Below are positions 52,728 through 60,315 of a stretch of 64,000 bases of DNA, piece after piece. The notes under the pieces were generated by a model. The model was not told where the DNA came from and did not search any database. It was given only the letters and a program-made list of their open reading frames with translations. A program made the position numbers and the translations under genes. Position 1 is the stretch's first letter. Each line of letters starts with the position of its first letter. Origin of the DNA: Variovorax sp. EL159 (lineage in GTDB: Bacteria > Pseudomonadota > Gammaproteobacteria > Burkholderiales > Burkholderiaceae_C); the NCBI RefSeq assembly GCF_900100965.1, contig NZ_FMUJ01000005.1:62001-126000 (forward strand), in the 5' to 3' direction.

Positions 52728-53438
52728 ATGATCCACACCCGCGCAGAGCGCCTGCGAACGCCGGATGCCTCATCGGCAGGGCGCGCCCGACTGCATCTGG
52801 TGGCGATGCCCGCAGCCGATCGTTGGCCGGAAACGCCCGAGACATCCCAACCATCCATCTCACCTGAAACCGGCATCGGCCACCTTGATGCTGCCGCCGC
52901 CCTCGGCCGGGATCCCTTCAAATCTCCGATCCGCCTCTGGATGGAGAAGACGGGCCGCCAGGACCTGTTGCACCCGAAGCAACTCCAGGACGAAGGCCCC
53001 GGGTACTGGAGCCGATTGCTCGAGCCCATCGTTGCCGCGCACTACACGCAGCGAACCGGGCGCAAGGTGCGGAAAGTCCATGCCACGCTGCAGCACCCGA
53101 AGCACCCATGGATGTTTGCCACCATCGCGCGCGAGGTCGTGGCCTCGTGCGAGGTCCAGCTTCTCGAGTGCCTGTGCGTGGGCATGAACGTCGCTCCCCT
53201 GTGGGCCGACGGTGTTCCGGAATACATGCGGCTTCGGGTTTTGCACCTGCTGGCCGTCACGGGCAAGCAAGCCGCCGATGTGGCCGTGCTGCTGGGGGGC
53301 GAGGACCTGCAGATCTACCGCATCGAGCGCGATGAGGCCGAGATCGCGCGGCTCATCAGGGCACAGGGGGCGTTCTGGCGTGGCGTGGAACTCGACCGGG
53401 CGCCGCCTGCGCGGGACGACGAGGTTCCGATGTCGTGA
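52728..53438 (+). CDS. YqaJ/lambda-exonuclease-like protein with missing catalytic residues
   Basis: A 236-residue protein related to YqaJ-type viral recombinases. The order of family blocks is kept: AAALGRDPFKSPIRLWMEKTG, LEPIVAAHYTQRTGRKVRK, HPWMFATIAREV, and the C-terminal AVTGKQAADVAVLLGGEDLQIYRIERDE (all quoted in part). In active members the third block carries an Asp (ANPDG) and the next an ExK; here these read ATIAREV and LECLCVG, so the metal-binding Asp and the ExK lysine are absent. AAGGA precedes the ATG at 52728. It is probably non-catalytic. Confidence 0.8.
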   Translation: MIHTRAERLRTPDASSAGRARLHLVAMPAADRWPETPETSQPSISPETGIGHLDAAAALGRDPFKSPIRLWMEKTGRQDLLHPKQLQDEGPGYWSRLLEPIVAAHYTQRTGRKVRKVHATLQHPKHPWMFATIAREVVASCEVQLLECLCVGMNVAPLWADGVPEYMRLRVLHLLAVTGKQAADVAVLLGGEDLQIYRIERDEAEIARLIRAQGAFWRGVELDRAPPARDDEVPMS

Positions 53439-53456
53439 GGGCAGGCGCGGCTGCGG

Positions 53457-53687
53457 TCAGCGGCTGCGCCAGAAGCCCCACCACCGCCGGCGTGCCGTCC
53501 TCGACTCAAGGGGACGCATGTCCAGCGCGTCGTAGTTCGTGAACGGGGCCCCGGCGCGCCGGCGCAACTCCGTCTCGAGCTCGTGGGCGATACCGCGGGC
53601 CTGAACCTCTCCCTCAAGTGCCTTCCTGCGCCACTCTATCGCCATCGTGCTCAGCACCTCGTCGGGCAGTTCCTGCTTCGTCGTCAT
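53457..53687 (-). CDS. Small hypothetical protein
   Basis: A 76-residue protein, mostly helical and charged (EVLSTMAIEWRRKALEGEV), ending in a basic, Trp-rich tail (RRRWWGFWRSR). The frame continues to an ATG at 53786, which has AGGAAG very close to it and would add 33 residues; I prefer the internal start, because the extension has low-complexity character, but cannot decide. It is convergent with the YqaJ-like gene and divergent from the next gene. Family unknown. Confidence 0.55.
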   Translation of the reverse strand: MTTKQELPDEVLSTMAIEWRRKALEGEVQARGIAHELETELRRRAGAPFTNYDALDMRPLESRTARRRWWGFWRSR

Positions 53688-53831
53688 GCGCAGATTGTGC
53701 CGCCTCTGGCGGGCTGTCTTGACAAGTGTCTTGCCGCGGCCACAGGGCATTGCATGCGAGGGCAGACAAGCGGTCTTTTTTGCCATTTCTTCCTATTTCC
53801 CTTTCATCTTCTCTTCCACAAAGCAGCACCC

Positions 53832-54278
53832 ATGAACAACGATTCAAGCTCTCAATCTTCGACGGATCACGAATCCTTCACATCGTCATCGCCAGCACTT
53901 CACCACTACATCGCCAGCACATTGATGGTCAACGCTCGCCATCTGCCGTGGGCGATTGCGCAGCAGATCCATGCGGGACATCAGAACCTTGAGCGCGGAG
54001 GTACGTTTCAGGCCGGCGACGGCAGCCTCGTGATCTTCGAACTCGAGGCGTACAGCTGGCGCGTCGACGTCACCAACGACAGCATTGCGGCGGCCCTGGT
54101 GCTCGGATGGCACGAACTGCACCGGCTGCTGCAGCTGGCGCAACGACGCGGCTGCGAAGCGCTCGAGCTCGCAAAGATCAATCCAGCGCTGCCGGCTGTC
54201 CTTGATTTCGCGGTCTTCAGCTGGCCCGACCCATTGCCTCAAGAAGCTGGCGATGGTTTGGCGGGGACTGCGGGATGA
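53832..54278 (+). CDS. Hypothetical protein of the element-like region
   Basis: A 148-residue protein of unknown function. A Ser-rich N-terminus is followed by a compact segment with NARHLPWAIAQQIHAGHQNL and later VDVTNDSIAAALVLGWHELH. No catalytic motif or membrane segment is evident. Codon use with G/C in third positions supports coding. A rho-independent terminator (54400-54423) lies downstream. Confidence 0.65.
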   Translation: MNNDSSSQSSTDHESFTSSSPALHHYIASTLMVNARHLPWAIAQQIHAGHQNLERGGTFQAGDGSLVIFELEAYSWRVDVTNDSIAAALVLGWHELHRLLQLAQRRGCEALELAKINPALPAVLDFAVFSWPDPLPQEAGDGLAGTAG

Positions 54279-54399
54279 CAACCGCTACCCGTCGAGCGTC
54301 GATCGCCGAGGGATTGCTGGCCATGTTCGCGTGAGCGCCAGCTTGAACAGCGCACCCGAAGCTGCAACGTCCCGGCACTTCTCGCACACACATCAACCC

Positions 54400-54423
54400 A
54401 GCCCGCCTTGAGCGGGCTTTTTT
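54400..54423 (+). terminator. Rho-independent terminator
   Basis: AGCCCGC (54400-54406) pairs with GCGGGCT (54412-54418) around CTTGA, followed by a T tract. It ends the transcript of the 53832-54278 gene. Confidence 0.8.
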
Positions 54424-54513
54424 ACGTCTACCCAATGCTCATCAAATCGACACTTCCTTCAACCAAAACTGCGCCAGGTGTGATCACCCGGAGCGCCATT
54501 TCAAAGGCGTGAG

Positions 54514-55041
54514 ATGGGCAGCATCGTCTACCGCGCGACCAAGGACCAGGCGATCCACGATGAGCTGACCAGCGTCGGCGCCTGTTCGACGGTGCTCGCG
54601 CACCGCGTGATCGGCAGCCGGCTGTGGTTCCTGGCCCAGACCCGCACGGGAGAGCGCGCCGGCCGTAAATGGATTGGCCTGACGCTCATCGACTGCAGAA
54701 ACGGCGAGGCAGCCGTCAAGGCCATGGATGAAACCTGTGGGCCTTGCTACTACGACTGTCCGCTCGCATTTCTCGCGCAAGCCGATGCACCCACGGGACC
54801 GTACGCGGGCCCCTGGCGTGAGCAGGTGCGCGCGTTCCACGCAAGCCGAGCCACGCGACGCCTGGCGATCCAACCCGGCGCACGTGTCGCGTACGGCGAC
54901 CACACGTACGTGCTGCGCCACAGCCTCGGTCGCCGCGGCTGGGAGGTCGTTCGCGAGAGCGACGGCCTCGTCTTCCGCCTGAAGTCCCGACAACTCGGCA
55001 GCACCACGGTGCTGTCATCTTTGGAGAACAACCCATCATGA
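54514..55041 (+). CDS. Hypothetical protein (DUF6927-like)
   Basis: A 175-residue soluble protein. The N-terminal stretch MGSIVYRATKDQAIHDEL, the middle RKWIGLTLIDCRNGE and DETCGPCYYDCPLAFL (quoted in part: GPCYYDCPL) recall a family of small proteins on ICEs and plasmids annotated as DUF6927; I am not certain of the number. No catalytic motif is visible. Its stop overlaps the next start by four bases, opening a chain of coupled genes to 55841. Confidence 0.7.
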   Translation: MGSIVYRATKDQAIHDELTSVGACSTVLAHRVIGSRLWFLAQTRTGERAGRKWIGLTLIDCRNGEAAVKAMDETCGPCYYDCPLAFLAQADAPTGPYAGPWREQVRAFHASRATRRLAIQPGARVAYGDHTYVLRHSLGRRGWEVVRESDGLVFRLKSRQLGSTTVLSSLENNPS

Positions 55042-55349
55042 ATACCCCATTCCAGCGACACACAACCGTGCCGCCCTACACCCGCGATCTCGCGGCGAAC
55101 GACCAGGTCAAGTGGTCGGCCGAATTCGAGGTGCCGGAGATCGGCACCGACATCCTGGTCCGTATCAACGGCATCGGCCGCGCCAAGGTGGTTGGCTACG
55201 CCACGCAGGACGGCTACCTGGGTGTGATGTGTGAGCCGTACAACCCGCCCGACTGGTGGGTGCGCCAGAACGGACTTCCCGGTCCCGCCAATGCGGCGCT
55301 GGCGTTCGGTGCGGAGATCTCGCGCATCCAGACCGGCGAGGGCGCATGA
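55038..55349 (+). CDS. Hypothetical protein
   Basis: A 103-residue protein of unknown function with a beta-rich look: VKWSAEFEVPEIGTDILVRI and GRAKVVGYATQDGYLGVM (quoted in part), resembling a small SH3- or KOW-like barrel. It is coupled by four-base overlaps (ATGA) to genes on both sides. No membrane segment or signal is present. Confidence 0.7.
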   Translation: MNTPFQRHTTVPPYTRDLAANDQVKWSAEFEVPEIGTDILVRINGIGRAKVVGYATQDGYLGVMCEPYNPPDWWVRQNGLPGPANAALAFGAEISRIQTGEGA

Positions 55350-55642
55350 GCGGCGAACCTTCCACTTCTCGCACCACGTCCCCCACCGCTCCCCGCACCA
55401 CTCCCCGCACGAGGCTGGTGCTGACCGTCGAGCTCGCCGTCTTCGATGAGCACGCGTTGGCGCGTGCGGCCAGGGCCTGTGCACGCGAGGATGGGCTGAG
55501 CGAGGCCGTGTGGGCGTCGATGCGCGTGAGCATGTGCGATGACCTGATCATGTTGCTCGATCCGGGACTCGTTGCCGACGCAGGTTTCGAGATCATCCAG
55601 TCGATGTGCGAGGTGAACGGGCATGCGATCGACCAACATTGA
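55346..55642 (+). CDS. Hypothetical protein
   Basis: A 98-residue acidic protein. After a Thr/Pro/Arg-rich N-terminus comes a helical segment with FDEHALARAARACAREDGL and SMCDDLIMLLDPGLV. Function is unknown. The start overlaps the stop of the preceding gene by four bases and its end overlaps the next gene by 20 bases, which is typical of compact mobile-element operons. Confidence 0.65.
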   Translation: MSGEPSTSRTTSPTAPRTTPRTRLVLTVELAVFDEHALARAARACAREDGLSEAVWASMRVSMCDDLIMLLDPGLVADAGFEIIQSMCEVNGHAIDQH

Positions 55643-55841
55643 ATTTGTCACCGAGCTGATGGAGTTCAGCGCCCATGGGGCACTCATCCAGGCCTTTGTG
55701 CTGCAGGCACTGACCCAGTACGCCGACAGGGTGGCTGCCTGCGAACCCGAAGCGCTGGACACCAGCCTGGTCAGCGGTCACGCCTGGCACGGCTGCGCCC
55801 TCGAAGTGCAGCGAAAGCTCAAGCAGCGCTTCGACGCATAG
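55623..55841 (+). CDS. Small hypothetical protein
   Basis: A 72-residue helical protein (FVTELMEFSAHGALIQAFVL) ending in a basic stretch (QRKLKQRFDA). Overlap of 20 bases with the upstream gene supports translation coupling. Family and function are unknown. The 139 bases after it hold no further gene except the ribosome binding site of the next. Confidence 0.65.
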   Translation: MRSTNIEFVTELMEFSAHGALIQAFVLQALTQYADRVAACEPEALDTSLVSGHAWHGCALEVQRKLKQRFDA

Positions 55842-55980
55842 GCCCGACTGGGCTCCTCCGGGCTCTCGAAGTCCATCCACTCCCGCGCGCCTTGCCCCTC
55901 TGAGCCCATGGGCGGGGACGGGGACGGCTGCGCGCCCCGCGCCTGCGACAGCAGCACCTACCCCATCAAAGGAGAACATC

Positions 55981-56751
55981 TTGATCACCACGATCTCACG
56001 CGGTCGTTCGACGTCGCACGCCGCGTCGACAACATTCCCGCATCCATCTCTAGAACCTCTCCCAGAACCATTCACCTATCACTTCACCCGCATCAGCCGT
56101 AACGCCAAGACCGGCCCCATGGCCGTCACGACAACGAGTGCGAACTCCTGTCCGCCGGATTGCGGTTTCCGGCGCAATGGCTGCTACGCGGAGAGCGGGA
56201 CGCTGGCGCTGCACTGGAGGGCTGTTTCAGCTGGTGCGCGAGGCAGCACCTTCGAGGAGCTGTTGGCGCAGATTCGCACGCTGCGGCGCGGAGCACTGTG
56301 GCGGCACAACCAGGCGGGCGACCTGACACCTTGCGCGCCGGGCACGATTGACGCGCGCCGGCTCACAAGGCTGGCGATGGCGAACCGGGGACGGCGCGGG
56401 TTCACGTACACGCACTACCGGCCGACGCAGGCGAACCGGGCCGCCATCCGCAATGCGAACGAACTGGGCTTCACGGTGAACCTCAGCGCCCAGACGCTGG
56501 CGCAGGCCGATGCTTACGCAGCGCTTGGCGTGGCGCCCGTGGCGGTGGTTCTGCCTGTGGGCACCACGAAACCGATCAGGACACCCGAGGGGCGCCAGGT
56601 CATCGTGTGTCCAGCCAGCGTGGGCAACACCGACTGCCTGAACTGCGGTATCTGCCAGCAACGCGATCGTGCGGCCATCGTGGGATTCCCAGCCCACGGG
56701 GCTGGTGCCAGGCGCGTGCAGGCGATCTTCTTTGAGGGGAAACCCTCGTGA
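55981..56751 (+). CDS. Cysteine-rich DUF7227 / phage Gp88-like protein
   Basis: A 256-residue protein. Two Cys clusters, SCPPDCGFRRNGCYAESG and CPASVGNTDCLNCGICQQRD, resemble the gp88-like/DUF7227 family of phages and mobile elements, in which they probably bind metal; the enzyme activity is unknown. RRGFTYTHYRPTQANRAAIR lies between. The start is TTG at 55981, with AAGGAG positioned six bases before it; an internal ATG at 56119 would delete the conserved KTGPM segment. Its stop overlaps the next GTG by four bases. Confidence 0.75.
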   Translation: MITTISRGRSTSHAASTTFPHPSLEPLPEPFTYHFTRISRNAKTGPMAVTTTSANSCPPDCGFRRNGCYAESGTLALHWRAVSAGARGSTFEELLAQIRTLRRGALWRHNQAGDLTPCAPGTIDARRLTRLAMANRGRRGFTYTHYRPTQANRAAIRNANELGFTVNLSAQTLAQADAYAALGVAPVAVVLPVGTTKPIRTPEGRQVIVCPASVGNTDCLNCGICQQRDRAAIVGFPAHGAGARRVQAIFFEGKPS

Positions 56752-56972
56752 GAAGACTGCCGGACGAGGCCGCAGCGCCGGGCATGAACAGCCAGAGCGA
56801 GATGCTCGCGCTCGACGAGGCGTTTCTTCAGCAGGTGGATCGCGTGATGCTGCAGCGCAAGCAAACCGATCCGTTCCAACGGGAAGCAGTCTGGCGCGCT
56901 ACCGAAGAGGAGGCGCGGTTGCGGCAACTCCAGTTGCCAGACGAAGACCCCGTGCGGGGCAACCCGCGATGA
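56748..56972 (+). CDS. Small hypothetical protein
   Basis: A 74-residue charged helical protein (LDEAFLQQVDRVMLQRKQTD) starting with GTG that overlaps the preceding stop (GTGA). No family is recognised. It is co-translated with the Cys-rich protein and may be its partner. A hairpin follows at 57038-57071. Confidence 0.6.
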   Translation: MRRLPDEAAAPGMNSQSEMLALDEAFLQQVDRVMLQRKQTDPFQREAVWRATEEEARLRQLQLPDEDPVRGNPR

Positions 56973-57037
56973 AGGTGGTCCTTTTACTGGCATCAGGATG
57001 CAGCCCCTCTCTATCCTCCTCTTCCCACCGAACGGCA

Positions 57038-57071
57038 CAAACCCCGGCTCCCCTTGAGGGACCGGGGTTTG
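57038..57071 (+). terminator. Hairpin CAAACCCCGG / CCGGGGTTTG
   Basis: A perfect 10-base inverted repeat (57038-57047 with 57062-57071) with a 14-base loop, followed by TTCGTTTG. It probably ends the 55981-56972 transcript. Confidence 0.65.
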
Positions 57072-57131
57072 TTCGTTTGAGGGGCTAGAGGCCTGACCTA
57101 TCAACCACAAGGAAAGAAAAAGGACATTGCC

Positions 57132-57269
57132 ATGAACATCTGCTACGGGCCGCTCGACTACTTGACGGCCTTCGCATTCGTGCTCGCAGCGGGCCTCCTC
57201 TGCGGCTTCGGGTTGGGGTGGCATTTCGGGGGGTACTTTCGCGGTCACCCGCCGCAGGCATGTCGCTGA
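57132..57269 (+). CDS. 45-residue putative single-pass membrane peptide
   Basis: A short open frame begins MNICYGPLDYLTAFAFVLAA and carries one hydrophobic segment with Gly-rich end (LLCGFGLGWHFGGYF), then a short polar tail ending QACR. AAGGAC lies near the ATG. It is too short to assign; single-pass peptides of this kind are common between ICE genes. Confidence 0.45.
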   Translation: MNICYGPLDYLTAFAFVLAAGLLCGFGLGWHFGGYFRGHPPQACR

Positions 57270-57505
57270 GGCGAATTCGCTCAGATCTGACAGACCGATA
57301 TTTGCCATCAAGTCGGCCGGCTCGATGGCCTCACCCCCGTCTCCGCAGGGGTTTCACCGCGGCCCGCCCCATGCGGATTGAAGGGGTGGGCTGGACAAGA
57401 TTCAAAGGATCTTCATGCTCAAAGGATTGATCCCGCCTCCGCCTGTCATCGGGCGCATTTCAGGCGAGCTGACCTGTAGCGCATCGCATCAAGAAATGAG
57501 TTGCC

Positions 57506-57850
57506 CTACTTAGGAGCAGCCAACTCCTGAATCGAGCGCAACGCCTGCTTGCGCATCCGCACCCCCAGGGTGTGATAGAGCCGCAGAAGCTCTGCTTCGT
57601 CATCGTCGACCGCCCAAAAATACGACAACGGCACGTCCAGCGCTTGAGCCAAATGCGTCGACATCAGGACGTCCGGTGTGTGCTTGCCACGTTCGTACTG
57701 ATTGATTCTCGCGCTAGCGGAAAACTCGTCCACGCCGGCCGCCACGCCCAGTCCCTCTTGCGAGAAATTGCTGCGCAAGCGCGCGGCCTTGAGCCGCCTG
57801 GCGAACAAAGGCAAGGCGGGATCGATCTGAGCATGGCTTGCACGCGGCAT
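57506..57850 (-). CDS. XRE-family helix-turn-helix regulator
   Basis: A 114-residue Cro/CI-like repressor. The HTH lies at LFARRLKAARLRSNFSQEGL (quoted in part: RRLKAARLRSNFSQEGLG) with INQYERGKHTPDV as recognition and following helix; LDVPLSYFWAVDDDEAELL is the usual C-terminal continuation. The region upstream of its start carries two perfect palindromes, expected operators for autoregulation. It may control the element genes to its right. Confidence 0.9.
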   Translation of the reverse strand: MPRASHAQIDPALPLFARRLKAARLRSNFSQEGLGVAAGVDEFSASARINQYERGKHTPDVLMSTHLAQALDVPLSYFWAVDDDEAELLRLYHTLGVRMRKQALRSIQELAAPK

Positions 57851-57851
57851 C

Positions 57852-57866
57852 CTCAGATAGTCTGAG
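57852..57866. promoter_or_regulatory. Palindrome CTCAGA-TAG-TCTGAG at the XRE start
   Basis: A perfect 6+6 inverted repeat with a three-base spacer, two bases upstream of the XRE start codon. It overlaps the expected ribosome binding position and could act as a repressor site. Confidence 0.5.
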
Positions 57867-57883
57867 TTTTAGCTTTTTCTTAT

Positions 57884-57900
57884 ACTAAGGAATCCTTAGT
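57884..57900. promoter_or_regulatory. Palindrome ACTAAGGA-A-TCCTTAGT
   Basis: A perfect 8+8 inverted repeat around one base, 34 bases upstream of the XRE start, in an AT-rich stretch suitable for the promoter. It is a likely operator for the XRE protein. Confidence 0.6.
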
Positions 57901-58096
57901 CTTTCGGGGCGCGAACCCTACAGGAAAAGCACGTCCTATGACGAAACCAAGGAGGGACCGCTACATCACGACAAATGCACCCCACTGAAGACAAGACATT
58001 CCGAAAGTGCGTTACCCACTGGAATCATTTCGGAGAAAGGTACGTCGCCCTAGCAGGCATTGAGACGACCAGCCCCAGCTTTTCAGACCCCAAACC

Positions 58097-58471
58097 ATGA
58101 ACATTCACTTCACCAAAAACAACCAAACCCGCTTCGTCAAGCACGGCTTCTCGTGGCAGCTCTTCTTCTTCGGCCCCCTGGCGCTCCTGATGCGGGGGCA
58201 GTGGCCGCTGGCGCTGCTGTGCGCTGGATTCCTGTATGTGACCTACTTCGTCGTGGGTCTTGCCATCTTGCTGGTGCTCAACCCTGCCGAGGACTGGGTG
58301 GCCCAGACGTGGGCGATCCTCATCGCCTGCGGCCTGGTCGGGCATTTCGGCAACCGGATCTCGGCACGCAGCTATGTGAAAAACGGTTGGGCGCCTGTCG
58401 ATACCTTTCCGCCCGACTGGAATACCCCGCAGCTGATTCCACCCAAACCTGCCGATACCAAGCTCGGGTGA
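58097..58471 (+). CDS. DUF2628 family membrane protein
   Basis: A 124-residue protein with the DUF2628 pattern: RFVKHGFSWQLFFFGPLALL, two or three hydrophobic segments (WPLALLCAGFLYVTYFVVGL quoted in part), then GNRISARSYVKNGWAPV, the conserved GN...GW end. It is an inner-membrane protein of unknown function. The ATG lacks a strong Shine-Dalgarno. A GC palindrome (58486-58507) follows. Confidence 0.82.
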   Translation: MNIHFTKNNQTRFVKHGFSWQLFFFGPLALLMRGQWPLALLCAGFLYVTYFVVGLAILLVLNPAEDWVAQTWAILIACGLVGHFGNRISARSYVKNGWAPVDTFPPDWNTPQLIPPKPADTKLG

Positions 58472-58485
58472 GCGGCCTTCGGCTG

Positions 58486-58507
58486 GCCCGGCCGCGCGCG
58501 GCCGGGC
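58486..58507 (+). terminator. 22-base GC-only palindrome
   Basis: GCCCGGCCGCG and its exact complement CGCGGCCGGGC abut without a loop, followed by TCGTTTCC. It probably forms a hairpin that ends the DUF2628 transcript, although a T tract is missing. Confidence 0.5.
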
Positions 58508-58540
58508 TCGTTTCCACTCCACTTTCTTTCAAGACCTCCC

Positions 58541-58951
58541 ATGAAAACCATGCTCGGCACCGTCTTCGCGGTGTTCACTGCGATCGTCTTCACCCCTTTG
58601 GCACTTGCCAAGGGCGGCGACCCACTCACCAACCCCGACGCCGTGAGGCATCAGATCGACCGCTCGGCCATGGAGATCCAGATCCAGGGCTGGAGCCGAG
58701 ACCTCAAGTACCCGGTCTACCCGATCCAGGTCCAGGCGGGCGGCAGCGGCGTGTACTACACGACCACCGAACGCGTGAAGACCTACAAGGAGTTCGACTT
58801 CGACGAACTGCGCTGCGAGATCGGCGATGCCGATCGCGCCGTGCTGAAGATGCCCGGCTACGCGTGTACTGATGGCGTCTGCATGACCAAGGAAGGCGCT
58901 GTGCTCGGTACCGACCCGCGTCGTCCCCGGAACCCGAAGCACCGCTGCTAG
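58541..58951 (+). CDS. Secreted hypothetical protein
   Basis: A 136-residue protein with a clear signal peptide (MLGTVFAVFTAIVFTPLALA-K). The mature part has VYPIQVQAGGSGVYYTTTER and two pairs of Cys (ELRCEIG, YACTDGVCMTK, and a final Cys) that could form disulfides. No known domain is recognised. It lies 109 bases before a lipoprotein gene and may belong to the same transcription unit. Confidence 0.7.
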   Translation: MKTMLGTVFAVFTAIVFTPLALAKGGDPLTNPDAVRHQIDRSAMEIQIQGWSRDLKYPVYPIQVQAGGSGVYYTTTERVKTYKEFDFDELRCEIGDADRAVLKMPGYACTDGVCMTKEGAVLGTDPRRPRNPKHRC

Positions 58952-59060
58952 GTACGCACGGAGCGGCGACAACGGCGGGGACGGCGAGACAGCGCCCAAG
59001 CACATCCGCCTTCTCCATATCCATCTCCCCTACAACCATTTTTTACAGAAGACCTTTCAC

Positions 59061-60059
59061 ATGATTCCCTTCAATGTCATCAAATTGATCGGCCTCAGCG
59101 TGTCCTTGACCATGCTGGCGGCCTGCGGAGACAGCAAGATTTCCGCCGTCAAGGACACGCGCTTGCGTGGCGACGAGTTCACCGTCGGCGAGACCTTGAG
59201 CAAGATCAAGGAGTGCAAGAGCACCGACTGGACCAGCGAGATCGTCAACAACGCCACCGTCGTCACGCACACCTGCATGGTCAAGCTGGATGACGAACTG
59301 CTCAACTTGTCCAAGCAAGGGGAGCTGGCGGCCCTGAAAACCAGAGCGGATCTCGCGGACCTGTCCGTTACCACTGCCCTGTCGCAGGCCCGCAATATCC
59401 ATGCAGATGCATTGCGCTCCAGCCAGGAGCGTGCAACGCAGGCCGCTCGAAGGGTGGCCGAGGTCGATCAACGGATCCAATACATCGCCACCGAGCCGCG
59501 CTCGCAGTTCATTTCCATCAGTGGCGCCCCACTGAGACGAGGTGAGGCGCCGCCAGACGAAGCGGCGTGGGAAGCACGTCGCGCCGAAAACCTGGCAGCG
59601 GTGAATGCTGAAAAGGAAAAGCTGCTGGCAGAAATCGAAGCTGAAAAACAGAAGCATCAAACTGCGATCGATGCGGCCCAGAAGCAGATTGACGATGCAT
59701 CGACTTGGAATGAGAAGTACGCGCAGGAGATCCAACGGACCTACGCAGCCGTCGCCAAAGAAGTCGAGACCTACTACGACAAGAGCCACGCCCCCAAGGT
59801 CAAAACCGCCTTTCGATACCGCGAAGGCGGCAATGCTGAGCCCATCGGCGCCTCACTGTTCATCGATGACGTTGAGGGAGGGAGTGCCATTCCGGTCTAC
59901 CTGATGGATCCCAAACGCATGCGGGAGTACCTCACCTACTTGATGAAGAACGGGATGGGGATGGGAGCGCCCCGATTGTTCGATGAACGGTTCCCTATCG
60001 AGCACATCGGTGGCCCTGACGGTGGCTTCAGATACAAGAACTCCAAACCGGCGGCATAG
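59061..60059 (+). CDS. Lipoprotein with central coiled coil, unknown function
   Basis: A 332-residue protein. The leader ends in a lipobox (TMLAAC-GDS), so it is likely anchored in the membrane. An N-terminal domain with paired Cys (KECKSTDW, THTCMVK) is followed by long heptad-like helices (about residues 80-240, for example NLAAVNAEKEKLLAEIEAEK) and a C-terminal domain containing AVAKEVETYYDKSHAPKV. No family is recognised. A strong terminator follows at 60109-60143. Confidence 0.75.
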   Translation: MIPFNVIKLIGLSVSLTMLAACGDSKISAVKDTRLRGDEFTVGETLSKIKECKSTDWTSEIVNNATVVTHTCMVKLDDELLNLSKQGELAALKTRADLADLSVTTALSQARNIHADALRSSQERATQAARRVAEVDQRIQYIATEPRSQFISISGAPLRRGEAPPDEAAWEARRAENLAAVNAEKEKLLAEIEAEKQKHQTAIDAAQKQIDDASTWNEKYAQEIQRTYAAVAKEVETYYDKSHAPKVKTAFRYREGGNAEPIGASLFIDDVEGGSAIPVYLMDPKRMREYLTYLMKNGMGMGAPRLFDERFPIEHIGGPDGGFRYKNSKPAA

Positions 60060-60108
60060 ATTGCCACCGTGGCTGGGGAAATTCCACTACACCGGCAGGA
60101 TGGATAGA

Positions 60109-60143
60109 AAGCTGAGCGCACACCGCGCTCAGCTTATTTTTTT
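60109..60143 (+). terminator. Rho-independent terminator
   Basis: AAGCTGAGCG (60109-60118) pairs perfectly with CGCTCAGCTT (60126-60135), then ATTTTTTT. It ends transcription of the lipoprotein gene and separates it from the convergent large gene. Confidence 0.88.
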
Positions 60144-60315
60144 GTTTGGAACAACGCCTTTCCCTATCGCTACTACCGATAGATCACGCAGGCGTTGCGG
60201 TTGCGGCCCATACCGCGAAGGCGGCTACGCAGCAGCGATTGCCGCCAATGGTTCAGATACCGTGGAAAGCCAGGCAACGGCGGCAGACATACGGGAAAGG
60301 CTGCTTCCAGGCGGC

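Noticed and set aside
57218-57430. A 70-codon plus-strand frame before the XRE gene
   Set aside because: It overlaps the better-supported 45-residue membrane peptide, is Arg/Pro-rich and has no start context.
57934-57987. A tiny open frame (about 16 codons, starting MTKPRRDRY) between the XRE and DUF2628 genes
   Set aside because: Too short to support, without a clear Shine-Dalgarno or conserved feature.
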